The notes under the pieces were generated by a model that worked only from the letters and a program-made list of their open reading frames with translations, searched no databases and was not told the DNA's origin. From assembly GCA_029962745.1 (NCBI GenBank), contig CM057157.1, forward strand, positions 29,392,590-29,456,589: 64,000 nucleotides of DNA. The letters run 5' to 3'. The DNA is from Echinometra lucunter. Taxonomy: Eukaryota > Echinodermata > Echinoidea > Camarodonta > Echinometridae. This document shows positions 10,205-21,734 of this stretch, in pieces (within the stretch, counting starts at the first letter, position 1; each line of letters starts with the position of its first letter). The translations under genes were made by a program, and so were the position numbers.

Positions 10205-11839
10205 TATGTGACCAAAATTCCAAAGTCAAACTACCTACTGGAGAAAAACAACAACTCTGAAAGGACGGAACACATGAAATTTAGTTTCACTATTTCGAAA
10301 TAACAAAAACGTCCTGGTTATCCCACCATCATACAGAAATAAAATGACCACATCTCCACTCTTGGCCAAAACACGTATACATTTCAGTGGGAGCGCAGTA
10401 GTGTGGCAGACGGATTTGCATGGAAGGGGGGGGGGTGTAAGTAAAAGGTATCGCTTTATAAACACGCCCGAGCACGTGTTTTCCAAACCCCTCCCCCTAA
10501 AAATTTCTACCAACTGATCATTTTTTTGTGCTTTTGGAACAAAAACTACTTCTTAACAAATATATACCTCTCGAACACTAAACTTTAACCCTATATAGAC
10601 CCCCCCCCCGACATTTTTTCGCGATTATATTTTAACGCGAAAAGATCTCGTACTGAAATTTCAGGACTTTCCCGATTGAGGTGTCAAACGAAAGGGCAGA
10701 AAATAAATTTTCTAGAAATGTGATCAACTCTTTGAAATTCAAACATCGTTGGCCGAACAAAATTTTGGTAGCCCTACTTCACATTGTCTTTATTATTTGC
10801 GTAAAATATGTATCATATGAGTGGCATCGCATACAAAAAGAGGGTCTAAGCTTTACAAATATGTGCCACCTAGTAATCATAACTGTGATTAAGACATGAT
10901 TAAATGTCGATCAATCTCGGTTTCGGTTTTTCTGGGATGCACTGTATAGGATTAACTATATGCCCCATTTAAAAATTTTTGGCCCTTTTTTTTGGCCTAG
11001 GGCCTATTTGACACCTAAAACGAGGCACGTGCCTCAACATTAAAAATGCTTATCCCCTTTAACGTATTTTGTTGAAGTTTCATTCTGGGTTTTTTTTTGT
11101 TTGTTCTGTTTTTGCTTTTTAGGTGGTGTGCACCTCAGATGCGCACATAGTGCATATCACCTTTTCTATTTCTGTCGGATCTTTATGAATTTCTTTCATA
11201 ATTATTTTCCTTTATTACTGTACAAATTGTGCAGCCGTTTTTCTTACAATCGACATTACCAATTGAAATGAAATTTTCACATATCTTTTTCTAGCAGAGA
11301 AATATTGGCTAGAAAGATTCAGAGAGTCCAGAGACTGCATGTGCACTATTGTAGGATCTATGAAAACAAAGGAACTGGACCTTTTTCCCTACTATCACAA
11401 TGTTAAATGTCAGATGCAGATGCATACATTTCCTCATATCAAGTTTACCAGTGGGGGTTCCACCTCCCCCCCCCCCATTTTCCATATAGCGCCGAAGTCG
11501 ACGCTGAGCTGCTTTAGTGAAATCGATGGCATCTCCCGAAAATGGCACCACCTTTAAAGAAATTTCTGCAGAGCCGGGTCCGTTTCGCAATGGTACTGCT
11601 ATTACCAGATATCAGATTTTTTTTTGTACTTTTTTACAACATGCGGGTATAACATCAGTCAACTTATCGTATCAACGGCGCCAAGAAGGTGTTTTCATTT
11701 ATACTGACGGAATACCACCGAATTTAGTCGAAGTGAGTACAGAGTTTTCCGAATGAATAATTGATGTAAGATAATTTGGCAGGCCTATGGCTGAATAAAT
11801 GAAATTGTAGGGAACTAGGGACATGGAGGTTTAAAATGG
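10205..11839. other. Intergenic region downstream of the receptor gene
   Basis: AT-rich, with poly-G/poly-C runs near 10427, 10601 and 11468. Short open frames here have no recognisable domains and no matching splice sites. The poly(A) region of the minus-strand receptor gene lies just to the right. Confidence 0.35.
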
Positions 11840-11844
11840 ATTTG

Positions 11845-12037
11845 GTGAACTTTTACTCTCATGATGTTTTATTTGTTTGTCACAGCTTCTTTTCGAGTAT
11901 AATTCCTAGGCTATAAAAGAATCAATGTTTCAAGGAGATTCGTTGCAGTGCACCATAGGGAAGTTGGATTTCCTATACTGTTCTGCTTAGGTTGCATTGC
12001 CGTCATTTGGAAATGATTAGTGGAAATATCAGAATGA
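11845..12037 (-). terminator. 3' UTR and poly(A) signal of the receptor gene
   Basis: After the stop codon of the terminal exon the first good signal on the minus strand is AATAAA at 11873-11868. Cleavage is expected 15-30 bases further, near 11845. This supports 12038 as the true end of the coding sequence, with no kinase exons downstream. Confidence 0.5.
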
Positions 12038-12326
12038 TCAAAGAGCTTTGATACGGTTGTTTTCATAAACTGCTTGTGGAGGATTAATTTGTATCTCTGA
12101 ATATTCTTCCTGATCCCCTCTCTTAGAAACCTTGCTTTCAGAAGTCTTCCCGTCCTTGTAAAGATCCTGGTAAGTGTGTTCAGCTGTACACGCTTTGGCA
12201 GAGAAGGTTGGGTTCTCGTAGAAGTCATCCCGAGTACGGGGAGGTGAAATTGCGCCGGTCCCTTCCGTTGATGGCGCTGACGTGTCCTTTGGTCGTGAAT
12301 TCAACGAACCAATCTTACAGTATTCT
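12038..12326 (-). CDS. Receptor terminal exon: 95-residue cytoplasmic tail with tyrosine motifs
   Basis: The exon begins after TTTCAG in phase 2. Its first base completes the Arg codon split with the transmembrane exon, giving FFIT-R-EYCKIG. It runs 95 residues to TGA. Visible signalling motifs are DDFYENPTF (a YxN Grb2-type site overlapping an NPxF), TYQDL and EYSEI (two YxxL/I sites with 18 residues between them, wider than a classic ITAM), and VYENN (another YxN). The middle is rich in Ser, Thr and Pro. There is no kinase, phosphatase or death domain. The tail would act by recruiting SH2/PTB adaptors; that role is inferred from motifs only. Confidence 0.75.
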
Positions 12327-12414
12327 CTGAAATAGTGAATTAAAGCATCGTTTCACCTCTGTTTTCCGACATTAGACATTATCATTATTATCACTGTCAT
12401 TATTACGATCACTA

Positions 12415-12568
12415 TCACCCGATAGAGTTTCTATCTCTTTGTGTATTATACCCTTCCACTTTACATTCTTTATGCACAGACAGAGGTTGAAATTGCGCCG
12501 GTCCCTGCCGTTGATGGGACTGACGTGTCCTTGATCGTGAATTCAACGAACCAATCTTACAGTATTCT
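12415..12568 (-). pseudogene. Partial duplicate of the tail exon with intact acceptor and early stop
   Basis: 12484-12614 repeats the acceptor and first third of the terminal exon (12243-12373) about 240 bp upstream in transcript order. The CAG acceptor and the start EYCKIGSLNSR are kept. One base is lost shortly after, shifting the frame, and translation ends about 35 codons later at 12417-12415. If spliced, it would give a tail of about 50 residues lacking both YEN sites and both YxxL/I sites. It may be a dead duplicate or an alternative last exon encoding a signalling-poor form; RNA evidence would decide. Confidence 0.6.
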
Positions 12569-12829
12569 CTGAAATAGTGAATTAAATCATCGTTTCACCT
12601 CTGTTTTCCGACATGCACCACGGAAAGGAATCTTTTTTGTGTAAATTTACGTTTATGTTAAAAAAAACATAAAAGACAAAAATAATAAACAAATATAAAA
12701 TATATACAAAGAGTTAAGTCCAATAACATGTCCCACAATAAATACGGTCTATGTCTATTTAAAGGGTTTCAGTTGGAGTTTTAAATCAGATGACCTTTTT
12801 CTTAAATGAAGGGAAGCTTGAGACACTGC

Positions 12830-13015
12830 TATTATCATATTGTGATTATTATTATCACTACTATTACTATTCCTATTGTTATTATTATCAACATTGTTAT
12901 TATTATCATCATCATAATCATCATTACTTTATCAGTGTTTTGTTGTCATTATCAATATATCTATTATCATTAATTATTATCTTCATTATCATGATATTCA
13001 TCATTTATTACTTAC
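12830..13015. repeat. (ATT/ATC)n low-complexity run
   Basis: Imperfect TTATTATCA repeats in the last intron. The plus-strand frame rich in Tyr/Ile is an artefact. Confidence 0.8.
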
Positions 13016-13114
13016 AATAACCGAGCATATGAATAAATCATGCCTTTCCTTTATCAATTAGAAAAGTTAGATACAAAGCGTCTGTCATTCAAATCGTAAT
13101 TTATTTCCACTCAC

Positions 13115-13229
13115 CGTGTTATGAAAAACACGCCTCCACACACAAGAAGAAACAAAGTGACCCCAAACAACGCCCAAGGCATGGAGCCTCGGGATTTGCT
13201 TTTAGCAGCATCATTACTTGGCTTCTCAC
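13115..13229 (-). CDS. Receptor transmembrane exon
   Basis: Bounded by GTTAG at the 5' side (phase 1) and CACG/GTGAGT at the 3' side (phase 2), 115 bp. It encodes a short polar stalk (EKPSNDAAKSKSRGS) and then a single hydrophobic helix, PWALFGVTLFLLVCGGVFFI, followed by Thr and a split Arg codon as stop-transfer. The split Cys codon shared with the FN3 exon (ISC-EKPS) and the Arg codon shared with the tail exon both read through cleanly. This fixes the product as a type I membrane protein with the EGF/FN3/Ig/lectin modules outside. Confidence 0.85.
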
Positions 13230-13713
13230 CTAACACAAAAAAAAATATGCAAGAACGCAAGTGAACGACCAGTCTCTTGTTCTGCTGAGAGGACCTAAGG
13301 GTCTTTTGATAAGGTAGTTTGATTGGTTAAAAACAGATACAACAAGGAAGACGATTGTTTCAGTGATTTCCCTTATTACATGGCATTCAAAGTTGTCTTC
13401 GTTATCATGAGCATAGGCCAAATCAACGACAAATCAAATCTCTACTGCAAGAAACGCTGTACATTACTGACGTTTTGAAGATTGGACTCTTTGCCCTAAC
13501 GAAAGAGAAAAACACAAGTATTGCCAGATGAAACAAAGGACAGTTGATGAAAAGACTCTATTTTAATGGCCTGTCAACAGGTCAAAAGCCGAAAAGAAAA
13601 ATACGTAATGTTCTGTATTTTTTTAAAGATTTGTTTTCCTATAAGGCAAATAAAATTGTGACCTATTTTGACCACCACCCAATGTACATAATTTTGTGTC
13701 AATTTCTGCTTAC

Positions 13714-14046
13714 ATGATATGGTCGTTATCACCAATTCTTGGTCAATGTCAACATTCGTCAGCCTCTTGCCGAGATCAGAGACATGTACTGGTGTCACAC
13801 TTATCATATACTCCACGTCTTGCTCTAAGCCAATCAGCAAATATCGGAGAACGTCTGTTGTAGTTGAGTCCGGCGTGACGAAAGCAATTTTTGACCAATC
13901 AGAAGTCATATTCTTGAGGTAGATGTCGTAGCCACCAATAGGACTCTCGCCAACATCTCGATCACGATCCCATGCATTCCATATGACTGCAATGGTATCG
14001 CAGCCAGTGTAAACTAAGGAGGGAGGATCAGCCAGTTTTGGAGACA
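13714..14046 (-). CDS. Receptor fibronectin type III domain exon
   Basis: Phase 1-1 exon of 333 bp (AATTAG acceptor, T/GTAAGC donor). It encodes one FN3 domain: SPKLADPPSLV in strand A, IAVIWNAW with the conserved Trp of strand B, GGYDIYLKN in strand C, YLLIGLEQDVEYMISVTPV for the typical Leu and Tyr of strands E-F, and a terminal VITTIS strand. It lies directly before the membrane, as the FN3 domains of Tie and other growth-factor receptors do, but only one copy is present here. Confidence 0.88.
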
Positions 14047-14194
14047 CTAATTAAAGAAAGTGAAAAGAGAAGGGAATCTCAGATGTCTGCAATTCTGCTT
14101 TTCCCTGTTGTTTAGCTTTTGTTAATGTTGAGCAGCAGGCTTTATCTTTTCAATACGAAAAATGATTTGCAAATGCTCTCAATGTAAAGCTTAC

Positions 14195-14326
14195 CAATTT
14201 GGCAGGTTGGTCCGGTCCATCCAGAGGAACATTTGCCTGAGAAACACGTACCCGTCACAGAGTTACAATCTAAGGCTTCTTGTGAACAGTGACAAGTCTT
14301 TGTGCACGAGTCAAAACATCCTGTGT
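14195..14326 (-). CDS. Receptor EGF-like exon 5
   Basis: Phase 1-1 exon, 132 bp (CATGTAG acceptor, ATTG/GTAAGC donor), 44 residues, 8 cysteines. Pattern: GCFDSCTKTCHCS, then DCNSVTGTCFSGKC and SSGWTGPTCQ. The closing GWTGPTC is the usual end of a MEGF/Tie-type EGF module. It is the last EGF-like unit before the FN3 domain. Confidence 0.88.
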
Positions 14327-14586
14327 CTACATGAGAAATGTGAAAGTGAGGAGGCCATATAAACATGATAAAAGGTCAAATGAAAAATACAAGCTCTTTA
14401 CGTTCGACTACACGATGCTACCTGTCAGTATGATCAGAATGGGTGAAAACGGGATAATAGTTTAATGTCGCATATAAAGACATTACCTTGCATATTTTCA
14501 TTCAGAGAAATCCAGAAATCTAGCTTTCAGATGGATATGACTTGTTACTCAGGTACTGAGGTATAGGCCACCAAATTTCTACTTAC

Positions 14587-14754
14587 AGATATCACAGTAG
14601 GTGTTCCTTGACGGCTCTGTTGCATACCTCTCGGCACATACACCACCTGATTCGATGCAGTAACCTGTATTTACATGACACGATGCATAGTCAGGACAAT
14701 GACACACCTCACCGCAGTATTCACCATAGAATCCATAAGGACAAACTTCGGGAA
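14587..14754 (-). CDS. Receptor EGF-like exon 4 (atypical)
   Basis: Phase 1-1 exon, 168 bp (CTACAG acceptor, ATCT/GTAAGT donor). It starts like a Tie/MEGF module (VCPYGFYGEYCGEVCHC), continues with YASCHVNTGYC, and then departs from the usual GW.G..C end: the C-terminal part is GGVCAERYATEPSRNTYCDI. The extra length and missing Trp suggest a specialised or degenerating EGF unit. Flanking exons and phases show it is still in frame. Confidence 0.83.
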
Positions 14755-15244
14755 CTGTAGGAGTTACAGAGAAAATGGGAAAGGGATACATGTCTGATAT
14801 ATCAGAGATAATATCAATTACAAATGAATTGCTATATCAATTACAAATGAATTCAAGACAAAAGCTTCAACTGCAGAGTGCAATTTTATCATAGCATGAA
14901 GGCCTAGTAGTAACAGTATTATAACTGCTACGAACTTTAAATCCTGTTGGATATCATAGAGTCATCCCAGTGGACAGATAGCAAACGAGATCGACATCAA
15001 TGTTCACTAGACCGACAGCCCATGAATCCTACAAAACAAAGAAAAAATATGGAAAGATAGAAAAATGTCGGTCTCATATGCTGTCGGTCACATTGCCATG
15101 TGGGCCGTCGGCCTGGAAATCCTTGTCCGCCTCGTGAGCTTTCGGTCTTCTGACCCCTGAAAGAGTTGTAAGAAGGCCTACGACACAGACATTGTCAGTC
15201 TTCAGTGGGCTGTCGGTCTCTCAGATTGAAGCTTGAAATCTTAC

Positions 15245-15376
15245 CTTGGCAACTTGGACCAGACCAGCCGTCAGCACAGTTCCCCGGACATTCTCCGCTA
15301 AAGATGTCACACTCAGACCCTCCGGAGCAGTGGCAATCCTGTAGACAGTCAACACCGTAGTGACCTGCTTGACAGG
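15245..15376 (-). CDS. Receptor EGF-like exon 3
   Basis: Phase 1-1 exon, 132 bp (TTCACAG acceptor, CAAG/GTAAGA donor). It encodes a full eight-cysteine module: ACQAGHYGVDCLQDCHC, then SECDIFSGECPGNC and ADGWSGPSCQ. Its position and the GHYG.DC start correspond to the third EGF module of vertebrate Tie receptors, as I recall that family. Confidence 0.88.
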
Positions 15377-16111
15377 CTGTGAAGAAAGCAAGCAAGATAA
15401 TTCTTTTCCCAATTTGTGTAGTCCCGACTTCGAGCACCAGTACAACAAGTTAGTACGCTCAGTATGCGTACATTACCGTTTCATGAGGGAGCCTGACGCC
15501 ATTTACTCGTAAATCAACTCTTCCTGTTGTTTTTTTATCATAATTAATCCTTAATTAAAATGTGAAGAGATTATATATTCGACCACATCGCTATATGATG
15601 ATATTCAGATAACTCGCTTCCTAAAATGATATGGGAACATTCGGGCACCTCGCCATGCTCACTGTCGCTGTTGCCCACACCTTTTACTAATTTTCTACAA
15701 AATAGTTTTCTTTATATAGGCTGTAATTTGTTCAACAAGGTCCCAGAGTCCATCTGATTAGAACTAATGAATATAAGCAAGATGATCCCATACCCTTCTA
15801 GCAATATATTTTATGATTTCTTTGTTGTATTCGATCATGCTATCTATTTCTATATCTATTCTATTTTACTCTGTAAAATGTTAATTTGTTTTGTTTTGCT
15901 TTGTTTCATTCGACTTGTTATTCATCTTAATTGTATTATAATGTTTTGATTTGTGTTATAAATGTTTATTCATGTGTTTGTTCAATTATTTCATGTACGG
16001 GCATACTGAAAACAGCTGCTCTAAGCCTAGAGCATGTTTCTATTTTTACCGTATTTAAATGAATAAACTGAAAATGAAACTGAAAGTATGGAATATAAAG
16101 TCGAGACTCAC

Positions 16112-16264
16112 TCTCGTTACAGTAGATCCCAGTGTATCCCGCAAGGCAGTTGCATCCATAGGGATCAGGCCGACAGATCTGACTTCTCGTACACGTCACG
16201 TTCAAACCCTGATCGAGACCGCACATGATATCACAATCTGAACCGAATCGATGCTCGCCACATG
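16112..16264 (-). CDS. Receptor EGF-like exon 2, Tie-like
   Basis: Phase 1-1 exon, 153 bp (CTGAAG acceptor, GAGA/GTGAGT donor). Sequence blocks: ACGEHRFGSDCDIMCG, then NVTCTRSQICRPDPYGCNC and LAGYTGIYCNE. The PDPYGC.C box followed by G..G..C.E is, from memory of the family, the signature of the second EGF module of Tie receptors. One N-glycosylation site (NVT) is present. This exon with exon 1 is the main reason for calling the ectodomain Tie-like. Confidence 0.88.
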
Positions 16265-16562
16265 CTTCAGGAGAAAAAAAAAACGAAATGAAAAAAACAA
16301 AACAAAACAAAACAAAAACAAACAAAGAAACAACTCATCAAGACATGTCGAGGCCAGATTTCTGACAGGCCATGCAAGTTATAACATTACCTTGTATGGA
16401 GAAAAGTGCCTTTGCTCTCTCAGAATTACAAAACAGGGGATAGAAAAGGATAAACCGGACAGTAAATTCTGGATTTAGTGACAGAAATCAAAATACATTC
16501 TGATTTCAATCAAATACAAAATGCAATCAAGTTCTGCAACGACTATTTGCTGTATAGATTCA

Positions 16563-16745
<183 letters not shown>

Positions 16746-16879
16746 TTAGTGTCTGTACGGTATGCGTCAGAAAAGTTGAAATTTCATAAAATACCTAGTT
16801 TAAGAGTAAATTGTACATATGGATATGAGGGCATAATTTTACAATTCGCTCCTAAACAATGCCCAGATTAAAAAAAAAA

Positions 16880-17870
16880 AATCTATTTTTGTCCCCGCCG
16901 AAGTTCGCGAGGGGAATATGAAACGGGATCCGTATGTTTGTGTGTGTCCGTGTGTGCTCAAGATCATATATTTGCTTCTCTGACATTTCTTAACCGATTT
17001 TGATTGTGATTTGTCTGACTGATAGGGCTTTGTGGGGGCTTCTAACACAAATTTTTGAATTCTTAATTATGCAAATTTATTAAAAAAATCACAAAAAATG
17101 CTTCTTTTCCTTTATTTGTCGACCGATTTGGTTCATCTAGTAGAGCTACTTGAGGTACCCAGAACTTTTCACAGAATTTTGAAATTTCTGTCTCAAACAT
17201 TTATGCTACTTTACACAAATTTTATTCCAAAATTGCAACCAAAAAAAACCAAACACTTTTGTCGACCGTTTTTTTGTTGTTGTTGTTTCATCTGGTAGAG
17301 CTACATGAGGTAAACGGAACCTCTGCACAGAATTTGAAATTTTGTGGAAATATTAATTATGCTTATTTATGCAAATTTTATTCCAAAATCGCAGAAAATG
17401 CTTATTCTCCTTCATTATTGTGGAACAATTCTGATTTTTTCCCAGCTGGTAGAACTACATGAGGTACAGAGGAATTCTACACAGAATTTTGAATTTCTTT
17501 CTCAAACATTATTTAAGCTACCTTATGCAAGTTTTATTCAAAAAGTGCAAAAAAAAAAAAAAAAAAGACTTCTTCATTTGTTGACCTATTCTGATTTTTT
17601 TTTTTTTGTTTCATCTGGTAAAACTACATGAGGTACAGAGAATTTCTGTGTAATAGGAAATGTTTTCTCAAACATTAATTATGCTAATTTATGCAAATCT
17701 TATTCCGAAATGGCAAAAAAATGCTTCTCCTTCATTTGCTTACCGGTTTCGATTTTTTCATTGTTTCATGTGGTAGAACTAAATGAGGCACACAAAACTT
17801 ATTCACAGAATTTTGAGATTCATTGATTATGCAAATCTATGCCCGTCATTCAAAAGATTTGCACTTTCTG
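16880..17870. repeat. Diverged tandem repeat of about 150 bp, five or more copies
   Basis: Copies start near 17132, 17290, 17444, 17613 and 17769. Each has GGTAGAACTACATGAGGTAC-like sequence, CACAGAATTTTGAAATTTC, AATTATGCAAATTTATTCC and a stretch like CTTCTCCTTCATTTG. A leader at 16890-17040 (GCCGAAGTTCGCGAGGGGAA) may be the start of the parent element. It lies in the intron between the Ig exon and EGF exon 1. Confidence 0.7.
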
Positions 17871-19814
17871 CGGCGACAAAATATTACGCATGGCGTAATT
17901 TAATCATTCACTTGTTCTTACTATCACGTTATAGCAGTCGAGAGGGTCATACAAGAAGGAAACCCTATCTTTTTCTGGGAGAGTTAATTATAATAAAAAG
18001 TAGGGTGCACTAAATTGATGGCAGCTTAACCAAAATAAAATAATAAACCATTACCTTCTGCTTCATCACTAACAATTCAATAAGAAATATCATGCCCAAC
18101 ACTGATTAGAACTGAAAGAGAAATCTAATTTTGAAATCAATATCAAACCTACAGTCTCAGAAAAAATATTGCTGATTAAAACTTTTCTTGTCTCACATTT
18201 GGAACCTTTAAAGCTCTTCAAAGAACCATTACTGGGCGCCGGAAGGAGTTTTGGATTGTAGGGGCAAACATCCCAGGGGCTCACCTTTTTTTTTTTTTTT
18301 TTTGGGGGGGGGGGCTCATGTCTTCTCCCCCTCATATAAAACACACACGCTCTCCCACACATTCACAAAAATAGGCACAGACGCAACTTTACACTCCACA
18401 CAACACTCATAAACTTCAGAATGTTGCTGTCTGATCAAAGATACCTGCTGGGATTTCATTTTGGGGGGAGGGTACGGGAGAGGGAAGCTTTAAGCCTTAA
18501 CGTTTCTTTGTCATCGTTCCTTGTCTGCTCCTTCTCTTCCGACGTTCTGTCACCCTTCTCTCTCTCTTTTTTTTTTTTTTTTTTTTTTTTGGGGGGGGGG
18601 GGCGAAAATACATTTCCCCCTCCACTTTTTCGTAGTTTTTTTTTTCTGGGGGGGGGGGGGGGGCACCTCCTGCCCCACTCCCACTTCCGCCACCTACGCT
18701 ACATAGGTTCTCTAAAGGGTTGTAAAAGGATCTTTAGATCTCTTTTTTTTTATCTCAATAAAACCGAATCTATCGATTATTGGTTGTCCAAGGCATTTCT
18801 GCCTAATATTATGCAGACATGTTTTATTCAGGTCTTCTATGCACTTTCAGCAGGGACCAGTGGTATCAAAATGGTGGTCTCTATGTTTTCCCTTTCATTT
18901 TTGTATTCAGTTCTTCCTCTTGAACTGGCTTTTTTGCATATTGGTTTTTATTTTGTAGTACAAAATTTGTACTCATCATTTTTCCCCCTCTGTTATGCTA
19001 TACTGCATTGTGACTATATATTTGATATTAAAAATCAAAATGAAATAAAATGACCTGATTCTGAAGGAAATTTTTGTGATTTTTTAAAAATATAAAGAAC
19101 CCATTACATAATCTTTTTTCAGGAGGTTCTAAATATGGGCAAAATCGGTTCTAACTGGTACATTTTTCAAAGAGCGTACTGCGCAATCAGAGAAAATTTA
19201 GAAGGTAAGACCATGCATTTTTAAAAAATGTATTGAGGGAATTATCAAATTGGAACTCATCAAGGAGCCACATGTCTACTGAAGGAAAGTCAATGGAAAT
19301 GAAGGTCGAACGGACAGAAAAGTTAAGTCAATGGAAATGAAGGTTGAACGGACAGAAAATTTAATCTTGCGAACGCACAGAAAATTACAAATTTACCGAT
19401 TTACGGAACTTAAAGTCCTCAAAACTTAGCTTCTGGAACTTTTGTCTTGGGATCTTAGGGTCTAAGAGACTGAGGCTTAAATTCTCGGACTCATGTACAT
19501 CAGTCCTCCTGAAGAGATGATCAGTGGAAATTTCCCCACTCTTATTTTTAACACGGTAACAAACTGAAGAGCAGACATCAACGCTCAAGTTGACGATTGT
19601 AAAGCGGTCTACGAGGCAGTCATGCGTGAAAAAGGGCAACCTACACCTCAAAATGGCATCCCCAGCATGCCCAGTGGAATTGAGAGGACATAGGTTTGTC
19701 TTTTCATGCCTTCTAAAGAATCTTTCACAGATAAGGCTCACTTGATTTTCCCAAACCCTCCCAGTTGTCCGGCCCCTCCTGAAGCACCTCTGTCATATTC
19801 TAATCTATGGACTG
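17871..19814. other. Intronic DNA with long homopolymer runs
   Basis: Contains T and G runs at 18285-18313, 18568-18602 and 18640-18663, and a 38-bp unit twice at 19288-19361 (GTCAATGGAAATGAAGGT, then GAACGGACAGAAAA). Plus-strand frames spanning the T/G runs and a minus-strand frame at 19385-19741 have no recognised domain or splice sites. Confidence 0.4.
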
Positions 19815-20230
19815 GCGCAGACAATCCACAATATGAAAAACCCCAAACCACAAAACATCCACGACAATGTGTTACAATTAGTTTCAGGATGTATCATGTT
19901 AATTAGCACCCGTTCCCACTTTGGGCCCTCTAACAATCGTACGTCTCCTACAGCCAAATACTTCATTTTTTTTTCTCATCCGACCCAAAGAAATTTCAGA
20001 TTGTCTTCCGAAAGGGGTTCTGAAAATCTCGGATTGGCCGCTGCATTGCCCGGGTCGGAATTTGATAGAGCTGCTTTGGGAAGAGCTGGATAAGAGGGCC
20101 CAAGAAATTGCTCCTCAAATGATTTGTGTTGTGTCTGTGGAAGATTCTTCAACAGGCATGGATATACATTTCCAGTGTCTTCCTCCACAAGCTGAATAGC
20201 CAGAAGCTCAGAATGTGCCGTGTTGTAGTA
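19815..20230 (+). mobile_element. Degenerate Tc1/mariner transposase remnant
   Basis: Two blocks recall the catalytic C-terminal half of Tc1-family transposases. A DNPQ- block near 19818 is in the place of QDN.P.HT, and DWPLHCPGRNLIELLWEELDKRAQ (20030-20105; shown here as WPLHCPGRNLIELLWEEL) is in the place of the WP..SPDLNPIE.LW.EL box. Frames are shifted between blocks and the catalytic region is broken, so it is inactive. Confidence 0.6.
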
Positions 20231-21596
20231 GCTTCCTGCCAGGTGGGTTCTTTGATTAGAAGTCCCAAGATTTGAAATATGAGTAAATGAAACTTTAAAA
20301 AAATAAAAAAAAAATGTTCATCTCACGATATACAACTATTTAGTTACTCCTTCTAACACAAGATCATTTATACTGTTGTTTTTTTTTTTCTTTTGCTATT
20401 TGGGCCCGTCGCAGATCTATATATATCGAAAGTCCACGTGTTGATAGAATACAGCGCGCCCCCAAAATGTCCCTCTGATTGACGCTAAATTAATTCTAAA
20501 ATATAATATTAGTCCCAATTTGAACTTCATATTTTGAAAGCCCATTTAATCCTGTAACTTATGAGAAAATTTCATTGGTCTCGCAGCATTGGTTCTGAAG
20601 AGAGAGTCTATTATGTAACAGCAGTGCATTTTAGCCCATTCCAAGTTTGCAGTGCTGAAATTTTCTGCACTGTCTTTATGTTTTCAATCAACTGTAGTGC
20701 TTTTGCCTTCTCTGCTCCCTTTCATTTTAATGTTTTGTTTAACAGAGAACATTTTTGTAGATGTTTGGACTTTCATCATCAATGGTGTCTAAAAGTAAAG
20801 TACATCTACCAACTCTCATAGTGCAAAATCTTGGTCGGGAAGGAGGACCATCCAGGTTAAAGTTTGCTTTCCTTTCCAGGGAGCCAAGTTTTGCACTCTG
20901 GGAGTATGTTTCTTGTCTGTTATCATTGACTTTCTGTTGAATATCTTCATGTATTTTTTTGTATTGTTTTGAAATGGCCAAATAAATAATAATAATAGTA
21001 GTAGTAATAATAATAATACTAATAATGATAATAATAATAACAATAATAATAATTTGTTGAAACAATAAAGAAAAAGAAATATGAACAGGTGTTTTGAGCT
21101 CTGCGAGTTCAGAACTTATGAAATTTACATAAAAATGCTACCACATGAATCAAAACATGGTTTTAAGATTTATGTAAGAGCTTTAGCAGTGTTAACGAAG
21201 GAAACAAGCTTATTAGCACCCTTGTTACGCTTTGAGTCAATATCTGCTATTGTGACATCTTTGTGACGTTTTTATTATTTTGAGAATGATTTTGGGCTGT
21301 AAAGCGTTACCATGGCAATACGCCCAGCTACCTATAAAGTAATTGTGCTTTGTCTGGGAAACGCTACTTGGATAATTTCAAACGTTTGTCATACACTTGA
21401 TGAAGACGGTGTGAATACCGTCGAAAATTCGTGAGAGGAAATAAAGAAATTGGATTAAAGTGATTACACAATATATGATCGAGAATAGAATTCTAAGAAG
21501 AATATCATTAAAATTTTGATGATTTTCAATCGAATTCAATGCATTTTGGCTAATTTTCTCATAAAAAGTCAAGAGCAAGATTTGAGTATGAGGTAT
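20231..21596. other. Intronic DNA, AT-rich
   Basis: Includes (AATAAT)n at about 20985-21055. No exon with acceptable splice sites was found. Confidence 0.4.
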
Positions 21597-21719
21597 GACG
21601 TCAAAGTGGGTACCCAGCTTCGCGCACTGCAGTTGTGCTGCGCGCTAGACTGTACAATATGTATTATACCTTGCGCGCATTTTGCTAGAAGTGCGCGACA
21701 AAATACCCACTTTGACGTC
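21597..21719. mobile_element. 123-bp hairpin MITE ending in GACGTCAAAGTGGGTA
   Basis: The 16-bp end at 21597-21612 is perfectly inverted at 21704-21719, and the arms extend with CGCGCA/TGCGCG. The left end contains a CRE-like TGACGTCA. Confidence 0.7.
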
Positions 21720-21734
21720 TAGTTGAAACAAATA

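Noticed and set aside
12790..13020. Tyr/Ile-rich plus-strand frame
   Set aside because: Microsatellite-derived (ATT/ATC)n; opposite strand to the receptor gene.
18421..19053. 210-codon plus-strand frame
   Set aside because: Spans poly-T and poly-G runs, is Phe/Ser-rich, and shows no domain or splice sites.
19385..19741. 118-codon minus-strand frame with several cysteines, considered as another Ig-like exon
   Set aside because: No convincing acceptor/donor pair in phase 1, no Ig strand motifs, and it adjoins a Tc1 remnant.
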